A stretch of DNA of 64,000 bases, taken from positions 310,001 to 374,000 of the forward strand of contig NZ_PVBN01000006.1 in the NCBI RefSeq assembly GCF_002968635.1, read 5' to 3'. Positions 1-10,432 of this stretch are shown here, piece by piece. Below the pieces are notes generated by a model that searched no databases, was not told where the DNA came from, and saw only the letters and a list, made by a program, of their open reading frames with translations. Numbering within the stretch: the first letter of the stretch is position 1; each line of letters opens with the position of its first letter. The position numbers and the translations under genes are program-made. This DNA is from Neorhizobium alkalisoli (GTDB lineage: Bacteria > Pseudomonadota > Alphaproteobacteria > Rhizobiales > Rhizobiaceae).

Positions 1-382
1 CAAGATGATCGGCCATCGCGGCCGCGGCGTCGTTTGCCGAGCGCACGGCCATCGCAAGCACCGCCTCGCGCACCGTGATCGTCTGGCCGGCCTTGACCCC
101 CAGCTTGAACGGTATCTTGGAGGCCGCGTTCGCGGTCATGACGATCTGCTGATCCCAGCCGAGGCGGCCGTCCTTGAGCGCCTCGAAGGTCATGTAGAGC
201 GTCATCATCTTGGTGAGCGATGCCGGATGGTTGATGACGTCGGCATTTTCCGAAGCCAGCACCTTGCCGCTCTGGGCGTCGTAGATGAAGTGCGCATAAC
301 CCGCCTCGGCAGGCGTTCGGCTCATGGAGAGAGAGGCACCGACGAGAAACAGGAAGGCCAGGACATGCGCAATTCTTGACAT
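1..382 (-). CDS. D-alanyl-D-alanine carboxypeptidase (S11 family), N-terminal part
   Basis: The reading frame starts with ATG at 382 and runs off the left edge, so only about 127 N-terminal residues are present. A hydrophobic signal peptide (about residues 5-25) is followed by the SxxK active-site motif in HPASLTKMM and the SxN motif in RSANDAAAAM. Both are diagnostic of penicillin-binding D,D-carboxypeptidases of the DacA/DacF type, which trim the terminal D-Ala of peptidoglycan stem peptides in the periplasm. The KTG motif and C-terminal anchor would lie outside the window. It reads away from glpK's end with about 110 bp between them. Confidence 0.88.
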   Translation of the reverse strand, partial: MSRIAHVLAFLFLVGASLSMSRTPAEAGYAHFIYDAQSGKVLASENADVINHPASLTKMMTLYMTFEALKDGRLGWDQQIVMTANAASKIPFKLGVKAGQTITVREAVLAMAVRSANDAAAAMADHL

Positions 383-490
383 CAATCTACCTCACTAAGT
401 GCGCACGAACATAGGCCAAGGATGCTGGTGCGAAAATGGCGGAATTGAAATTTAACCGGATTTTCGCACTTACTTCCCCGAAAAGATCGC

Positions 491-1984
491 CTAGCCGGCG
501 GTCAGCGTCCGTCTGACGGCATCTTTCCAGCCCCGGATTTTCGCGCCACGGGTCTTCTCGTCCATTTCCGGCTCGAAGCGGCGCTGGCGTGCCCAGCTCT
601 TCGCAAACGCCTTCCTGTCCGGCCAGACGCCGGCTTTGGAACCGGCCAGCCAGGCCGCCCCGAGCGCGGTTGTCTCAAGGATGGTCGGGCGATCGACGGG
701 CGCATCGAGCAGGTCGGAGAGACGCTGCATGGTCCAGTCGGAAGCGACCATTCCGCCATCGACGCGCAGCACGGTATCGCCATTGGCATTGCGCCAGTCC
801 CGGCGCATGGCGTCGAGCAGATCGCGGGTCTGGTAGCAGACGGCTTCGAGCGCGGCGCGAGCGAATTCCGCGGGGCCTGTCGCGCGCGTCAGGCCGAAGA
901 TCGCGCCCCTCGCCTCGGCATCCCAGTGCGGTGCGCCAAGCCCGGTGAAGGCCGGCACCAGATAAACCTCCTGCTGAGGATCGGCTTCTGCCGCCAAGTC
1001 GCCGGATTGACTCGCCTTTTCGATGATGCCGAGCCCGTCGCGCAGCCATTGCACGGCAGCGCCTGCGATGAAGATCGAGCCTTCCAGCGCATAGGTCGTC
1101 TCGCCATCGAGCCGGTAGGCGATGGTCGTCAGAAGCCGGTTTTTGGAGCGGCACATGTCCGTGCCGGTATTCAGGACCGCAAAACATCCCGTGCCGTAGG
1201 TGGACTTCATCATGCCCGGTTCGAAACAGGCCTGGCCGATCGTGGCGGCCTGCTGGTCCCCGGCAACGCCGAGGATCGGGATCGCCGCGCCGAACAGGCT
1301 TTCGTCGGTGACGCCGAAATCGTCGGCGCAATCCTTGACTTCCGGCAGCATGGCGGCGGGAATGCGGAGAATTTCCAGGAGGTCGTCGTCCCAGCGGTTG
1401 TCGCCGATATTGTAGATCAGCGTGCGGGACGCATTCGTGGCGTCGGTGACGAAGCTTTTGCCCCCGGTCAGCCGCCAGATGAGGAAGGTGTCGATCGTGC
1501 CGAAGCAAAGCTCGCCCTTGGCCGCCCGCGCCCGCGCGCCTTTGACGTTGGCGAGCATCCAGGAAAGCTTGGTGCCGGAAAAATACGGGTCGAGCAGCAA
1601 CCCGGTGCGGCGGGTGAACAGCTTTTCGAGATCCTGCCGCTTCAGTTTTTCGCAATAGCTCGCGGTGCGGCGGTCCTGCCAGACGATGGCGTTGTGGATG
1701 GGCTTGCCGCTCTCGCGTTCCCAGACGACGACCGTCTCGCGCTGGTTGGTGATGCCGATCGCAGCGATATCGGAGGCTTCGATCTTTGCTTCCTTCAGCG
1801 CCTGCTTGACCGTCCACAGCACGGTTTCCCAGATCTCCTCCGGATCGTGCTCGACCCAGCCAGGCATCGGAAAGATCTGCGTGAATTCCTTCTGGCCTAT
1901 GCCGGCGATTTTCATCTTGCCGTCAAAAACGATCGCCCGCGTCGAGGTCGTCCCCTGATCGATCGCCAGAACATAACCCGCCAT
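491..1984 (-). CDS. glpK: Glycerol kinase
   Basis: 497 residues, the usual length for GlpK. The FGGY-kinase N-terminal phosphate-binding motif [13 protein letters not shown] lies at residues 9-21. The substrate-binding stretch [14 protein letters not shown] is in the middle, the signature STYGTGCF follows, and the C-terminal ATP-binding motif [14 protein letters not shown] completes the fold. The enzyme phosphorylates glycerol to sn-glycerol 3-phosphate with ATP in the cytoplasm. The ATG at 1984 gives the family-typical N-terminus. It is separated from the upstream chemoreceptor by a strong minus-strand terminator, so it has its own transcription start. No glpF or glpD is adjacent. Confidence 0.96.
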   Translation of the reverse strand: MAGYVLAIDQGTTSTRAIVFDGKMKIAGIGQKEFTQIFPMPGWVEHDPEEIWETVLWTVKQALKEAKIEASDIAAIGITNQRETVVVWERESGKPIHNAIVWQDRRTASYCEKLKRQDLEKLFTRRTGLLLDPYFSGTKLSWMLANVKGARARAAKGELCFGTIDTFLIWRLTGGKSFVTDATNASRTLIYNIGDNRWDDDLLEILRIPAAMLPEVKDCADDFGVTDESLFGAAIPILGVAGDQQAATIGQACFEPGMMKSTYGTGCFAVLNTGTDMCRSKNRLLTTIAYRLDGETTYALEGSIFIAGAAVQWLRDGLGIIEKASQSGDLAAEADPQQEVYLVPAFTGLGAPHWDAEARGAIFGLTRATGPAEFARAALEAVCYQTRDLLDAMRRDWRNANGDTVLRVDGGMVASDWTMQRLSDLLDAPVDRPTILETTALGAAWLAGSKAGVWPDRKAFAKSWARQRRFEPEMDEKTRGAKIRGWKDAVRRTLTAG

Positions 1985-2047
1985 GCTGCTCTTCCTCCCC
2001 TAGAGTCTCGTGGAGACGGTTTCAGCAGGCCGGATCGCCATGTGTCA

Positions 2048-2098
2048 AACAAAAACATCGAGCCGGCCGATCGGAAAGTTCGATCGGCCGGCTCGATG
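2048..2098 (-). terminator. Rho-independent terminator of the chemoreceptor gene
   Basis: A perfect 18-bp inverted repeat (2056-2073 with 2081-2098, loop of 7) is followed on the minus strand by a T-rich run (TTTTTGTTTG, 2055 down to 2046). It lies 33 bp after the chemoreceptor stop codon and separates that gene from glpK on the same strand. Confidence 0.9.
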
Positions 2099-2130
2099 AA
2101 GGTTTCGGTGAAGGTGTAACGTTCGATCGC

Positions 2131-4107
2131 TTAGAATTCTTCCCAGTTGTCCGCGGATGCCGCAGGCGAAGCCGCGACGGGCGCTCCGCCACCGGAGAAG
2201 GCCCTGGCGATCTTGCTGACCATGGAACGGGCCGGCGACGCAGCCGGGACCGAGCGCGCGGTTGCCGGCATGGCCGGTGCAGCCTGGCGAACCGAAGCCG
2301 AAGGCGTCGAGGCGTTCTGGCCGAGCTGGAAGTTGCCGATCAGCTCGCGCAGGCGGCCGGCATCGGTGGCGAGCGTGGCGCCGGCCGCATTGGCTTCTTC
2401 CACCATGGCCGCATTCTGCTGCGTCACCTGGTCCATCTGGTTGATCGCGGTATTGACTTCGGAAAGCCCGACCGACTGTTCCTTCGCCGAGGTGGCGATG
2501 GCGTCCATATGCTGATTGATCGAGATGATATAGGTTTCGATGGCCTTCAGCGCCTCGCCCGTCTCGCTCACCAGCTTGACGCCGCTTTCCACCTCGACGG
2601 ACGAATTGCGGATGAGATCCTTGATCTCCTTGGCGGCCTTTGCCGACCGCTGGGCGAGTTCACGCACTTCCTGAGCGACGACCGCAAAGCCCTTGCCGGC
2701 CTCGCCGGCACGCGCCGCCTCGACACCCGCATTGAGGGCGAGCAGGTTGGTCTGGAAGGCGATGTCGTCGATCACGCCGATGATGTTGGAGATCTGGCTC
2801 GACGACTGTTCGATCTTGCCCATGGCGTCGACGGCGTTGGCGACCACGGTTTCCGACTGGCGGGCGCTCTCGTTCGCCTGGATGGCCACGATGCGGGCCT
2901 CCTCGGCGCGCCTGGAGGAATTGGAGACGTTGACGGTGATCTGGTCGAGCGCCGCCGCGGTCTCTTCCAGGGACGCCGCCTGCTGCTCGGTCCGCCTCGA
3001 AAGATCGTCGGCGCTCTGGCTGACTTCCCGCGCACCGCCATCGATGGAGGCACTGACGTCGGCAACCGTTCCAAGCGTCACGCGCAACTGTTCCACGGCA
3101 CGATTGAAATCCGCGCGGAGCGTCTCGAAATCCGCGGCAAAGGGCTGGCTGAGCTGGAAGGAGAGATTGCCCGCGGAAAGGTGCTTGAGGCCTTCCGCCA
3201 GCCCGTTGGTCGCCTGGGTCATGGCTTCGGCGCGGATCCGTTCCAGTTCGGCCGAACGGCGGCGCTCGGCCTCCGTCTGATTGCGCTGCGTCTCCGCCTC
3301 GCCCTCGAGCTCTTTGGCTTTCAGCGCATTGTCCTTGAAGACCTGCACCGCCCGCGCCATGCTGCCGACCTCGTCCTTGCGGTCCTCGCCCGCCACGACG
3401 GCGCTGAGATCGCCTTCGGCGAGCCGCCCCATGACGCTGCCGAGCGACCGGATCGGCGCGGCGACATAGGCACGCAATGCCCAGCCGCTGACGATCGTCA
3501 TCAGCACGAGCCCGCCGACCATCGAGCCGATCGAGGTCCAGTAGGTGACTGCAGACTGTTCCGACAGTTCGTCGCTGCGCACAGTCGTCGCCTTGGTGAT
3601 TTCCGCGACCTTGCCGATCAGCGCCTTCGTCACTTCCTCGAATTGAGGAGAGCAATCCTTGAAGAAGAGCGAAGAAGCGCTCTTGATGTCGATATAGGTG
3701 ATGGCCTTGGTGCCGGCTTCGGTCGTGGCGCGGCAGAGATTGTCCACCGTGTCGATGCCTCGGGCGCGGATATCCTTGATCGATGCGTCTCCCGGCAGGT
3801 CGGCGACGGCCAGATCCATGAATTCGACGAAGCGCCCGCGGCTCGCGGCCAGTGCCTCGAGCGATGCCTTGTCCCTCTCCTTTTCCGTCGACAGGAGCAG
3901 ATCGTAGATCGACCCTCGGACGGACTGGAAGGCGCCGGTCGCCCGCGACAGCGTGATGGAGGCATCCGCCTCCCGCTCCAGGAGATCGGAATAGGCGTCG
4001 CTGACGCTGTTGATTTGATGGCCCGCATAGAAGGACAAGCCGACGGCAAACAGGCCGAAGGCGACGAGCAGGACCAGAAACTTGCCGATAATGGGTAGGT
4101 TTTTCAT
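2131..4107 (-). CDS. Methyl-accepting chemotaxis protein with C-terminal NWEEF pentapeptide
   Basis: The preferred start is ATG at 4107 ([10 protein letters not shown]), giving 658 residues; upstream in-frame starts lack the membrane-anchor register. TM1 (about 7-29) and TM2 (about 180-205) bracket a periplasmic four-helix-type sensor of about 150 residues. A HAMP linker follows ([18 protein letters not shown]), then a second HAMP-like segment, methylation helices, and the conserved signalling hairpin around [15 protein letters not shown]. The last five residues are NWEEF, matching the CheR/CheB-docking NWETF type. It would relay an unknown small-molecule signal to CheA/CheW. It is a lone receptor with no che genes nearby. 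Confidence 0.93.
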   Translation of the reverse strand: MKNLPIIGKFLVLLVAFGLFAVGLSFYAGHQINSVSDAYSDLLEREADASITLSRATGAFQSVRGSIYDLLLSTEKERDKASLEALAASRGRFVEFMDLAVADLPGDASIKDIRARGIDTVDNLCRATTEAGTKAITYIDIKSASSLFFKDCSPQFEEVTKALIGKVAEITKATTVRSDELSEQSAVTYWTSIGSMVGGLVLMTIVSGWALRAYVAAPIRSLGSVMGRLAEGDLSAVVAGEDRKDEVGSMARAVQVFKDNALKAKELEGEAETQRNQTEAERRRSAELERIRAEAMTQATNGLAEGLKHLSAGNLSFQLSQPFAADFETLRADFNRAVEQLRVTLGTVADVSASIDGGAREVSQSADDLSRRTEQQAASLEETAAALDQITVNVSNSSRRAEEARIVAIQANESARQSETVVANAVDAMGKIEQSSSQISNIIGVIDDIAFQTNLLALNAGVEAARAGEAGKGFAVVAQEVRELAQRSAKAAKEIKDLIRNSSVEVESGVKLVSETGEALKAIETYIISINQHMDAIATSAKEQSVGLSEVNTAINQMDQVTQQNAAMVEEANAAGATLATDAGRLRELIGNFQLGQNASTPSASVRQAAPAMPATARSVPAASPARSMVSKIARAFSGGGAPVAASPAASADNWEEF

Positions 4108-4394
4108 GGAAGACCTGTTGAATGTGACGGGGAGATCCGATTCCATGGATCGCGAGGCGGCGCCAGCGACCGGCACGCCACCTCCCCTGCAGGTGATGTC
4201 ATTTCACCCGGTGATTGGCCTCAGCCTATAAGCCCAAGATTTATTAGGCGTTAATCGCAGCAGAAACCGGCAGATAGCGTCCGCCGCTCCACCGCTTTGG
4301 CCTTCGATCCGCCACCGATTGCCATTTCGCCCGAATTGAGAATAACCTGTGGGCGTTGCGGCGCACAAGAACGCCGCGTTGGAGGAGATAGGGC

Positions 4395-5171
4395 ATGACC
4401 AGAACCGTCGTCGTCACCGGCTCAACGAGCGGCATCGGGCTCGGCATCGCGAAGGCGTTTGCAGCCGAGGGCGCCAATGTCGTCATCAACGGCTTTGGCA
4501 AGGCGGATGAAATCGAAACGGTCCGCAGGGCGCTGGACGATGCGAGCGCCGGAACCGTTCTTTATCACGGGGCCGACATGACCCGGCCGGAAGAGATCGA
4601 GGACCTGATCGCCACGGCCGTCAAAAACTTCGGAACCGTCGACGTGCTGGTCAATAATGCCGGCATCCAGCATGTGGCGAAGATCGAGGAATTCCCGGTC
4701 GAGAAATGGGACCAGCTGATCGCCATCCTGCTTTCCTCCGCCTTCCACACGATGCGTCATACGATCCCGTTGATGAAGCAGGCCGGCAAGGGCCGCATCG
4801 TCAATATCGCTTCCGCCCACGCGCTGGTCGCCTCGCCGTTCAAGTCGGCCTATGTGGCTGCCAAGCACGGCATATTGGGGCTCACCAAAACGGCGGCCTT
4901 GGAACTGGCCGAATTCGGGATTACCGTGAATGCGATATGTCCGGGCTACGTATTGACGCCGATGGTGGAAAAGCAGATCCCCGACACCGCCCGGGAGCGC
5001 GGCATTTCGGAGGCCGAGGTCAAGAGCGAAGTGATGCTGCGGTTGCAGGCGACGAAGGAATTCGTCTCGATCGACGAGGTTGCGGCAGCCGCCGTCTATC
5101 TGGCGAGCGATGCGGCGAGAAGCATCACCGGCACGCATATGTCGATCGACGGCGGCTGGACCGCCCAGTAG
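4395..5171 (+). CDS. bdhA: 3-hydroxybutyrate dehydrogenase (SDR family)
   Basis: 258 residues with the SDR Rossmann motif TGSTSGIG at residues 9-16, NNAG, the catalytic Ser in NIASAH, the YxxxK pair (YVAAK), and the C-terminal SITGTHMSIDGGWTAQ typical of D-3-hydroxybutyrate dehydrogenases. It interconverts 3-hydroxybutyrate and acetoacetate with NAD in polyhydroxybutyrate and ketone-body metabolism. A GGAGGAG ribosome site precedes the ATG. It lies 49 bp upstream of xdhA on the same strand. This bdhA-xdhA-xdhB order is known as a mixed-function operon in Sinorhizobium meliloti, which supports the assignment. Confidence 0.94.
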   Translation: MTRTVVVTGSTSGIGLGIAKAFAAEGANVVINGFGKADEIETVRRALDDASAGTVLYHGADMTRPEEIEDLIATAVKNFGTVDVLVNNAGIQHVAKIEEFPVEKWDQLIAILLSSAFHTMRHTIPLMKQAGKGRIVNIASAHALVASPFKSAYVAAKHGILGLTKTAALELAEFGITVNAICPGYVLTPMVEKQIPDTARERGISEAEVKSEVMLRLQATKEFVSIDEVAAAAVYLASDAARSITGTHMSIDGGWTAQ

Positions 5172-5220
5172 GATCGGCGGCGAAGGATTTTTAGCCGGCA
5201 ACGGCGGACGAAGGAGAGAA

Positions 5221-6693
5221 ATGAGCGAAGCCATCCGCTTCATCCTGAACGGAGAAGAGGTCACCCTTGGAGATTTCGGACCGACGGAGACCCTTCTCGA
5301 CTATCTGCGCCTGAGGCGGCGGCTGACAGGAACCAAGGAAGGATGCGCCGAGGGCGATTGCGGCGCCTGCACGGTGCTCGTCGGGCGACTGACGGAACAG
5401 GGCCTGCGCTACGAAAGCGTCAATGCCTGCATCCGCTTTCTCGGGTCCTTGCACGGAACCCATGTGGTGACGGTCGAGCACCTGGCGGGCCGGGACGGTG
5501 CGCTGCACCCGGTGCAGCAGGCTCTGGTCGACTGCCACGGTTCGCAATGCGGCTTCTGCACCCCAGGCTTCGTGATGTCGCTCTACGGCCTCTGGCTTTC
5601 GAACCAGGCGCCGACCCGCGCCGATATCGAAAGCGCGCTGCAGGGCAATCTCTGTCGCTGCACCGGCTACGAGCCGATCGTGAAGGCGGCCGAGCAGGTT
5701 TCGCAGAACCGGCCAAGCTCGCTCTTTGACCCGCTGGAGCGCGACCACATCCAGATCATGGCGAAGCTCTGGTCGATCCATTCGGAGGCAGACACGATTG
5801 TCGTGGAAAAGGATGGCGCGCGTTCGATCGTACCGGCTTCGGTCGCCGCCTTCTCCGATATCCTGGCCGAAGAGCCGGACGCGACGATCATTGCCGGCGC
5901 CACCGATGTCGGCCTCTGGGTCACCAAACAGATGCGGCTTCTCAATCCGGTGATCTTCATCAATCACCTGACCGAGCTGCAATCCATCACATCCGACGAA
6001 ACGACCATCACCATCGGCGCCGGCGTCAGCTATGCTCAGGCCTTCGACCTGTTGACGGACGAAATCCCGTCCCTTGGCCGGCTGATCGACCGGATCGGCG
6101 GACAACAGATCCGCAACATGGGTACGATCGGCGGCAATATCGCCAACGGCTCGCCGATCGGCGATATCCCGCCGCCGCTGATTGCGCTCGGCGCCGAGCT
6201 GACGCTGAGGACCCATGCCGGCCGGCGCACCATAGCGCTCGAGGATTATTTCCTCTCCTACGGAAAGCAGGACCGGCTGCAAGGCGAATTCGTCGAGAAG
6301 GTTTGCGTGCCGCGTCCGGCCGAAGGCAGCCATTTCGCCGTCTACAAGATCTCCAAACGGCGCGACGAGGATATTTCCGCGCTTTGCGGCGCCTTCAACC
6401 TGACCCTCGACGCCGAGGGCAAGGTCGCCAAAATCCGCATCGCCTTCGGCGGCATGGCCGCCACCCCGAAACGGGCGAAGCATGCGGAGGAAGCGCTGTT
6501 GGGAAAAGACTGGAGCTGGGAAACGGTTTCGGCTGCGCGCAACGCCTTTGACGAGGACTACGCGCCGCTGACCGATTGGCGGGCAACGGCGGAATACCGC
6601 AGCCTCGCCACCAAGAACCTCTTGACCCGCTTCTTCCTGGAAACCGCCGGCGCACCCACCGAACTCCGCCGTTTCGAGCTGGAGGAGGCGTAA
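5221..6693 (+). CDS. xdhA: Xanthine dehydrogenase small subunit (2Fe-2S and FAD)
   Basis: The start at 5221 follows AAGGAGAG directly and gives 490 residues. The N-terminal ferredoxin-like [2Fe-2S] cluster is CAEGDCGAC (near residue 42); the second cluster uses CGFC (about 111) and CRC (about 146). From about residue 180 a FAD-binding molybdopterin-dehydrogenase domain carries IIAGATDVGLW and GTIGGNIANGSPIGD. It passes electrons from the molybdenum subunit to NAD in oxidation of hypoxanthine and xanthine to urate. It is co-transcribed with bdhA upstream and xdhB 2 bp downstream. Confidence 0.96.
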   Translation: MSEAIRFILNGEEVTLGDFGPTETLLDYLRLRRRLTGTKEGCAEGDCGACTVLVGRLTEQGLRYESVNACIRFLGSLHGTHVVTVEHLAGRDGALHPVQQALVDCHGSQCGFCTPGFVMSLYGLWLSNQAPTRADIESALQGNLCRCTGYEPIVKAAEQVSQNRPSSLFDPLERDHIQIMAKLWSIHSEADTIVVEKDGARSIVPASVAAFSDILAEEPDATIIAGATDVGLWVTKQMRLLNPVIFINHLTELQSITSDETTITIGAGVSYAQAFDLLTDEIPSLGRLIDRIGGQQIRNMGTIGGNIANGSPIGDIPPPLIALGAELTLRTHAGRRTIALEDYFLSYGKQDRLQGEFVEKVCVPRPAEGSHFAVYKISKRRDEDISALCGAFNLTLDAEGKVAKIRIAFGGMAATPKRAKHAEEALLGKDWSWETVSAARNAFDEDYAPLTDWRATAEYRSLATKNLLTRFFLETAGAPTELRRFELEEA

Positions 6694-6695
6694 GG

Positions 6696-9035
6696 ATGGA
6701 CAAGTCGACCTTCGAAACCAAGCCCGCCATCAAGGGTCCGATGCACAGCTCGCTGAAACATGATTCAGCGCATAAGCACGTCACCGGAAGTGCCGAATAT
6801 ATCGATGATATTCCCGAACCCTCAGGCACGCTGCATGGCGGCCTCGGCATGTCGGATCGGGCGCATGCGGAGATCGTCTCGGTCGATCTTTCGGCGGTAA
6901 AGGCAGCCCCCGGCGTCGTCTGGGTGATGACGGCGGCCGATATCCCCGGCTTCAACGACGTCGCCTCGACCGGCCAGCATGACGAACCGTTGCTCGCCAC
7001 TGCAAAGGTCGAATTCCACGGCCAGCCGATCTTTGCCGTGATCGCCGAGACCCGCGATCAGGCCCGCCGTGCGGCAACGCTTGCCAGGATCGAATACCGC
7101 GACCTGCCGCACTGGACCGACATCGACGGCGCGCGCGAAAACGGCGCACCGCTCGTCGTCGAGCCGATGGTGCTGAAGCGCGGCGAGCCGGAAACCGAGA
7201 TCGAGAACTCGCCCCTGCGCGTACAGGCTCACATGTATATCGGCGGCCAGGAGCATTTTTACCTGGAGAGCCATATCGCGCTCGCCATCCCCGGCGAGGA
7301 CGAGGATATCACCGTCTGGTCCTCCACCCAGCATCCGAGCGAGGTGCAGCACATGGTGGCGCATGTGCTCGGCATCGCCAACAACGCGGTGACGGTCATG
7401 ACCCGCCGCATGGGCGGCGGCTTCGGCGGCAAGGAAACGCAAGGCAACCACTTCGCCTGCCTTGCCTCGGTGGCGGCCAAGAAGCTGAAGCGGGCGGTGA
7501 AATTCCGCCCCGACCGCGACGAGGACATGGCGGTCACCGGCAAACGGCACGATTTCCGCGTCGACTACGACGTCGCCTTCGACGAAGAGGGCCATATCCA
7601 TGCGGTCGATGCAACCTACGCGGCGCGCTGCGGCTTTTCCGCCGACCTTTCCGGCCCGGTCACCGACCGCGCGCTCTTCCACGCCGATTCCAGCTACTAT
7701 TACCCGCATGTGCGCCTCGCCTCGCAGCCATTGAAGACCCATACGGTCTCCAACACCGCCTTCCGTGGCTTCGGAGGGCCGCAGGGCATGCTCGGGGCTG
7801 AGCGGATCATCGAAGAGATCGCCTATGCGACCGGCAAGGATCCGCTCGAAATCCGCAAGCTGAATTTTTACGGCAAGCGGGGCTCGGAGCGGACGGTGAC
7901 GCCCTATCACCAGGAGGTCGAGGACAATGTCATTGCCAGGGTCGTCGAGGAGCTCGAAACCTCCTCCGACTACCAGGCACGGCGCCAGGCGATCATCGAC
8001 TTCAACGCAGACAGCCCGGTGATCCGCAAGGGCATCGCGCTGACCCCGGTGAAGTTCGGCATCTCCTTCACCATGACCGCCTACAATCAGGCCGGCGCAC
8101 TGGTACACATCTACAACGACGGCTCGATCCACCTGAACCATGGCGGCACCGAAATGGGCCAGGGCCTCTATACCAAGGTGGCGCAGGTGGTGGCCGACAC
8201 CTTCCAGGTCGACATCGACCGGGTGAAGATCACCGCCACGACGACGGGCAAGGTTCCGAACACCTCGGCGACCGCGGCCTCGTCCGGCTCCGACCTCAAC
8301 GGCATGGCGGCCTATGACGCGGCCCGCCAGATCAAGGAACGGCTGATCGACTTCGCCACCCGCCAATGGAAGGTCGGGCGCGACAAGATCGAGTTCCTCC
8401 CGAACCGCGTGCGGATCGGCAGCGAGATCGTGCCCTTCGATACCTTCGTGCGCGCCGCTTATTACGACCGGGTTCAGCTTTCCGCCGCCGGCTTCTACAA
8501 GACCCCGAAGATCCATTGGGACCGCAAGGCCGGCCGCGGCAGGCCGTTCTATTATTTCGCCTATGGCGCCGCGGTTTCAGAAGTGGCGATCGACACCCTG
8601 ACGGGAGAATATCTGGTGGAGCGGACCGACATCCTTCACGATGTCGGCAAGTCGCTCAATCCCGCGATCGACATCGGCCAGATCGAGGGCGGCTTCGTGC
8701 AGGGCCTGGGCTGGCTGACCACCGAGGAACTTTGGTGGGATGCCGAGGGCCGGCTGCGCACCCATGCGCCGTCCACCTACAAGATCCCCCTCGCCTCCGA
8801 CCGGCCGAAGATCTTCAACGTCAAGCTAGCCGAATGGTCGGAAAACGCCGAGCCCACCATCGGCCGCTCCAAGGCGGTCGGCGAACCGCCCTTCATGCTG
8901 GCGATCTCGGTATTCGAGGCAATCTCCATGGCGGTGGCAAGTGTTGCCGATTACCGGGTCTGCCCGCGGCTCGACGCGCCGGCGACACCCGAACGCGTGC
9001 TGATGGCGGTCGAACGGCTGAAATCGATCGGATGA
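6696..9035 (+). CDS. xdhB: Xanthine dehydrogenase molybdopterin-binding subunit
   Basis: The start at 6696 is chosen because TAAGGATGG places it 2 bp after the xdhA stop; length 779 residues. Molybdenum-cofactor motifs are present in family order: MGGGFGGKETQ (about 240), AFRGFGGPQG (about 356), GGTEMGQGLYTK (about 483), and GEPPFML (about 728), which holds the catalytic glutamate. No signal peptide is present, so the enzyme is cytosolic, unlike the exported molybdenum hydroxylase at 60 kb. Its stop overlaps the GNAT gene start by ATGA, implying translational coupling. Confidence 0.96.
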   Translation: MDKSTFETKPAIKGPMHSSLKHDSAHKHVTGSAEYIDDIPEPSGTLHGGLGMSDRAHAEIVSVDLSAVKAAPGVVWVMTAADIPGFNDVASTGQHDEPLLATAKVEFHGQPIFAVIAETRDQARRAATLARIEYRDLPHWTDIDGARENGAPLVVEPMVLKRGEPETEIENSPLRVQAHMYIGGQEHFYLESHIALAIPGEDEDITVWSSTQHPSEVQHMVAHVLGIANNAVTVMTRRMGGGFGGKETQGNHFACLASVAAKKLKRAVKFRPDRDEDMAVTGKRHDFRVDYDVAFDEEGHIHAVDATYAARCGFSADLSGPVTDRALFHADSSYYYPHVRLASQPLKTHTVSNTAFRGFGGPQGMLGAERIIEEIAYATGKDPLEIRKLNFYGKRGSERTVTPYHQEVEDNVIARVVEELETSSDYQARRQAIIDFNADSPVIRKGIALTPVKFGISFTMTAYNQAGALVHIYNDGSIHLNHGGTEMGQGLYTKVAQVVADTFQVDIDRVKITATTTGKVPNTSATAASSGSDLNGMAAYDAARQIKERLIDFATRQWKVGRDKIEFLPNRVRIGSEIVPFDTFVRAAYYDRVQLSAAGFYKTPKIHWDRKAGRGRPFYYFAYGAAVSEVAIDTLTGEYLVERTDILHDVGKSLNPAIDIGQIEGGFVQGLGWLTTEELWWDAEGRLRTHAPSTYKIPLASDRPKIFNVKLAEWSENAEPTIGRSKAVGEPPFMLAISVFEAISMAVASVADYRVCPRLDAPATPERVLMAVERLKSIG

Positions 9036-9535
9036 CCCTGAACATTCGTCCAGAACGCCCCGGCGACGAAGATATCATCCATGAGCTGACTGAGACGGCG
9101 TTCGCCACCATGCCCTATAGCTCTGGAACCGAAGGACCGATCATCCGCGCGCTGCGGGCCTCCGGCGATCTCACGCTGTCGCTGGTCGCGGAGGATGATG
9201 GAGCCCTCGTCGGACACGTCGCCTTTTCGCCGGTCACCATCGAGGGCATCCACGGCGGCTGGTACGGGCTTGGTCCCATATCGGTGCAGCCGGGACGGCA
9301 ACGGCAGGGGATTGGAAAAGCGCTCATCGGCGAAGGGCTGGAGAGATTAAAGCAGCGTGGCGCGGCGGGCTGCGCCCTGATCGGCAACCCCGAAGTCTAT
9401 CGCGGCTCCGGTTTCGAGAGTGACGGCTTGCTCTCCTACGGCGATCTGGATCGTCGCTACGTGCAGAGGATCATCTTCTCCGGTCCTGCGCCAAAAGGCG
9501 TCCTGCAGTTTTCGCCCGCCTTCGAAGCCCTTTGA
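9032..9535 (+). CDS. GNAT family N-acetyltransferase
   Basis: The ATG at 9032 overlaps the xdhB stop (ATGA), giving 167 residues. The acetyl-CoA-binding motif is visible as GPISVQPGRQRQGIGKALI (about residues 75-93), with a C-terminal YxxxGF-type segment (YRGSGFES). The substrate cannot be inferred. The gene sits between xdhB and xdhC with no room for a separate promoter, so it is expressed with xanthine dehydrogenase. It may be a passenger or may act on a protein or nitrogenous metabolite linked to purine use. Confidence 0.87.
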   Translation: MTLNIRPERPGDEDIIHELTETAFATMPYSSGTEGPIIRALRASGDLTLSLVAEDDGALVGHVAFSPVTIEGIHGGWYGLGPISVQPGRQRQGIGKALIGEGLERLKQRGAAGCALIGNPEVYRGSGFESDGLLSYGDLDRRYVQRIIFSGPAPKGVLQFSPAFEAL

Positions 9536-9550
9536 ATAGAAGGCGGTTTG

Positions 9551-10432
9551 GTGCAAGCTGACGAGATGCAAGATCGTTTCTCTATCCAGTTTCTAGCGCG
9601 CGACCTCAGCCTGTCCGCCTTCATCGCCAGCCACCCGCAGGTGATTCTGGTCGAAATCGCGCAGGCGAAGGGGTCGACGCCGCGCGAGGCCGGCGCCTTC
9701 ATGCTGGTCGCCGACACGGCGATCTGGGGCACGATCGGCGGCGGTCAGTTCGAATACATGGCGATCGACAATGCCCGGGCGATGCTTGCCGGCGGCGGCG
9801 AGAGGGTGATGGACATTCCGCTCGGTCCGGAAATCGGCCAGTGTTGCGGCGGACGCACGCAGCTTGCCTTTACGCCCATGACCCAGGCAGTTGCCGACGC
9901 GCTGGAAGCGCGGATGCGTGACGAGCTGGAGCATCGTCCGTCGGTCTTCCTGTTCGGATCGGGTCATGTGGGCCAGGCGCTCGCAAGAGCGCTGGCGCCG
10001 CTGCCCTTCGCCGTGACCGTCGTCGAGACCCGGGCCGAGGCGCTCGAGGACCTGCCGGCGGACACGGAAACGCACCTGACCGCCATGCCGGAGGCCTTCG
10101 TGGAAAAGATCCCGAGCGGCGGCGCGGCGATCATCCTCACCCACGACCATGCGCTGGACTTCCTGATTGCGGAGCGCGCCCTCACCCGCACCGACCTCGC
10201 CTATGTCGGCATGATCGGCTCGGCCACCAAGCGCGCCACCTTTGCCGGCTGGCTGAAGAGAGAGGGGAGCGACGAGACGATCCTGACGCGGCTCGTCTTG
10301 CCGATCGGTGGCTCCCTCGTAAAGGACAAGCGACCGGCCGTCATCGCGGCTATGGTGGCGAGCGAGCTTCTGCAAACGCTCCTCACAGCCGGGCAGCGCG
10401 AGCCGTCAAAACGGCCAATGCCGACCGCGTGA
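9551..10432 (+). CDS. xdhC: Xanthine dehydrogenase accessory protein XdhC
   Basis: About 293 residues. The N-terminal XdhC/CoxI domain has GSTPREAGAFM and GTIGGGQFEYMA followed by CCGG. The C-terminal Rossmann-like domain begins LFGSGHVGQALARAL (about 133) and ends with YVGMIGSATKR and PIGG. XdhC binds molybdenum cofactor, supports its sulfuration and inserts it into XdhB. A GTG start at 9551 fits AGAAGGCGG at 9538-9546 best; TTG at 9548 or ATG at 9566 are alternatives. It is last in the bdhA-xdhAB-GNAT-xdhC run. Confidence 0.93.
   Translation: MQADEMQDRFSIQFLARDLSLSAFIASHPQVILVEIAQAKGSTPREAGAFMLVADTAIWGTIGGGQFEYMAIDNARAMLAGGGERVMDIPLGPEIGQCCGGRTQLAFTPMTQAVADALEARMRDELEHRPSVFLFGSGHVGQALARALAPLPFAVTVVETRAEALEDLPADTETHLTAMPEAFVEKIPSGGAAIILTHDHALDFLIAERALTRTDLAYVGMIGSATKRATFAGWLKREGSDETILTRLVLPIGGSLVKDKRPAVIAAMVASELLQTLLTAGQREPSKRPMPTA

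Noticed and set aside
6822..8516. 564-codon minus-strand open frame
   Set aside because: Antisense to xdhB, no family match, shadow-type composition.
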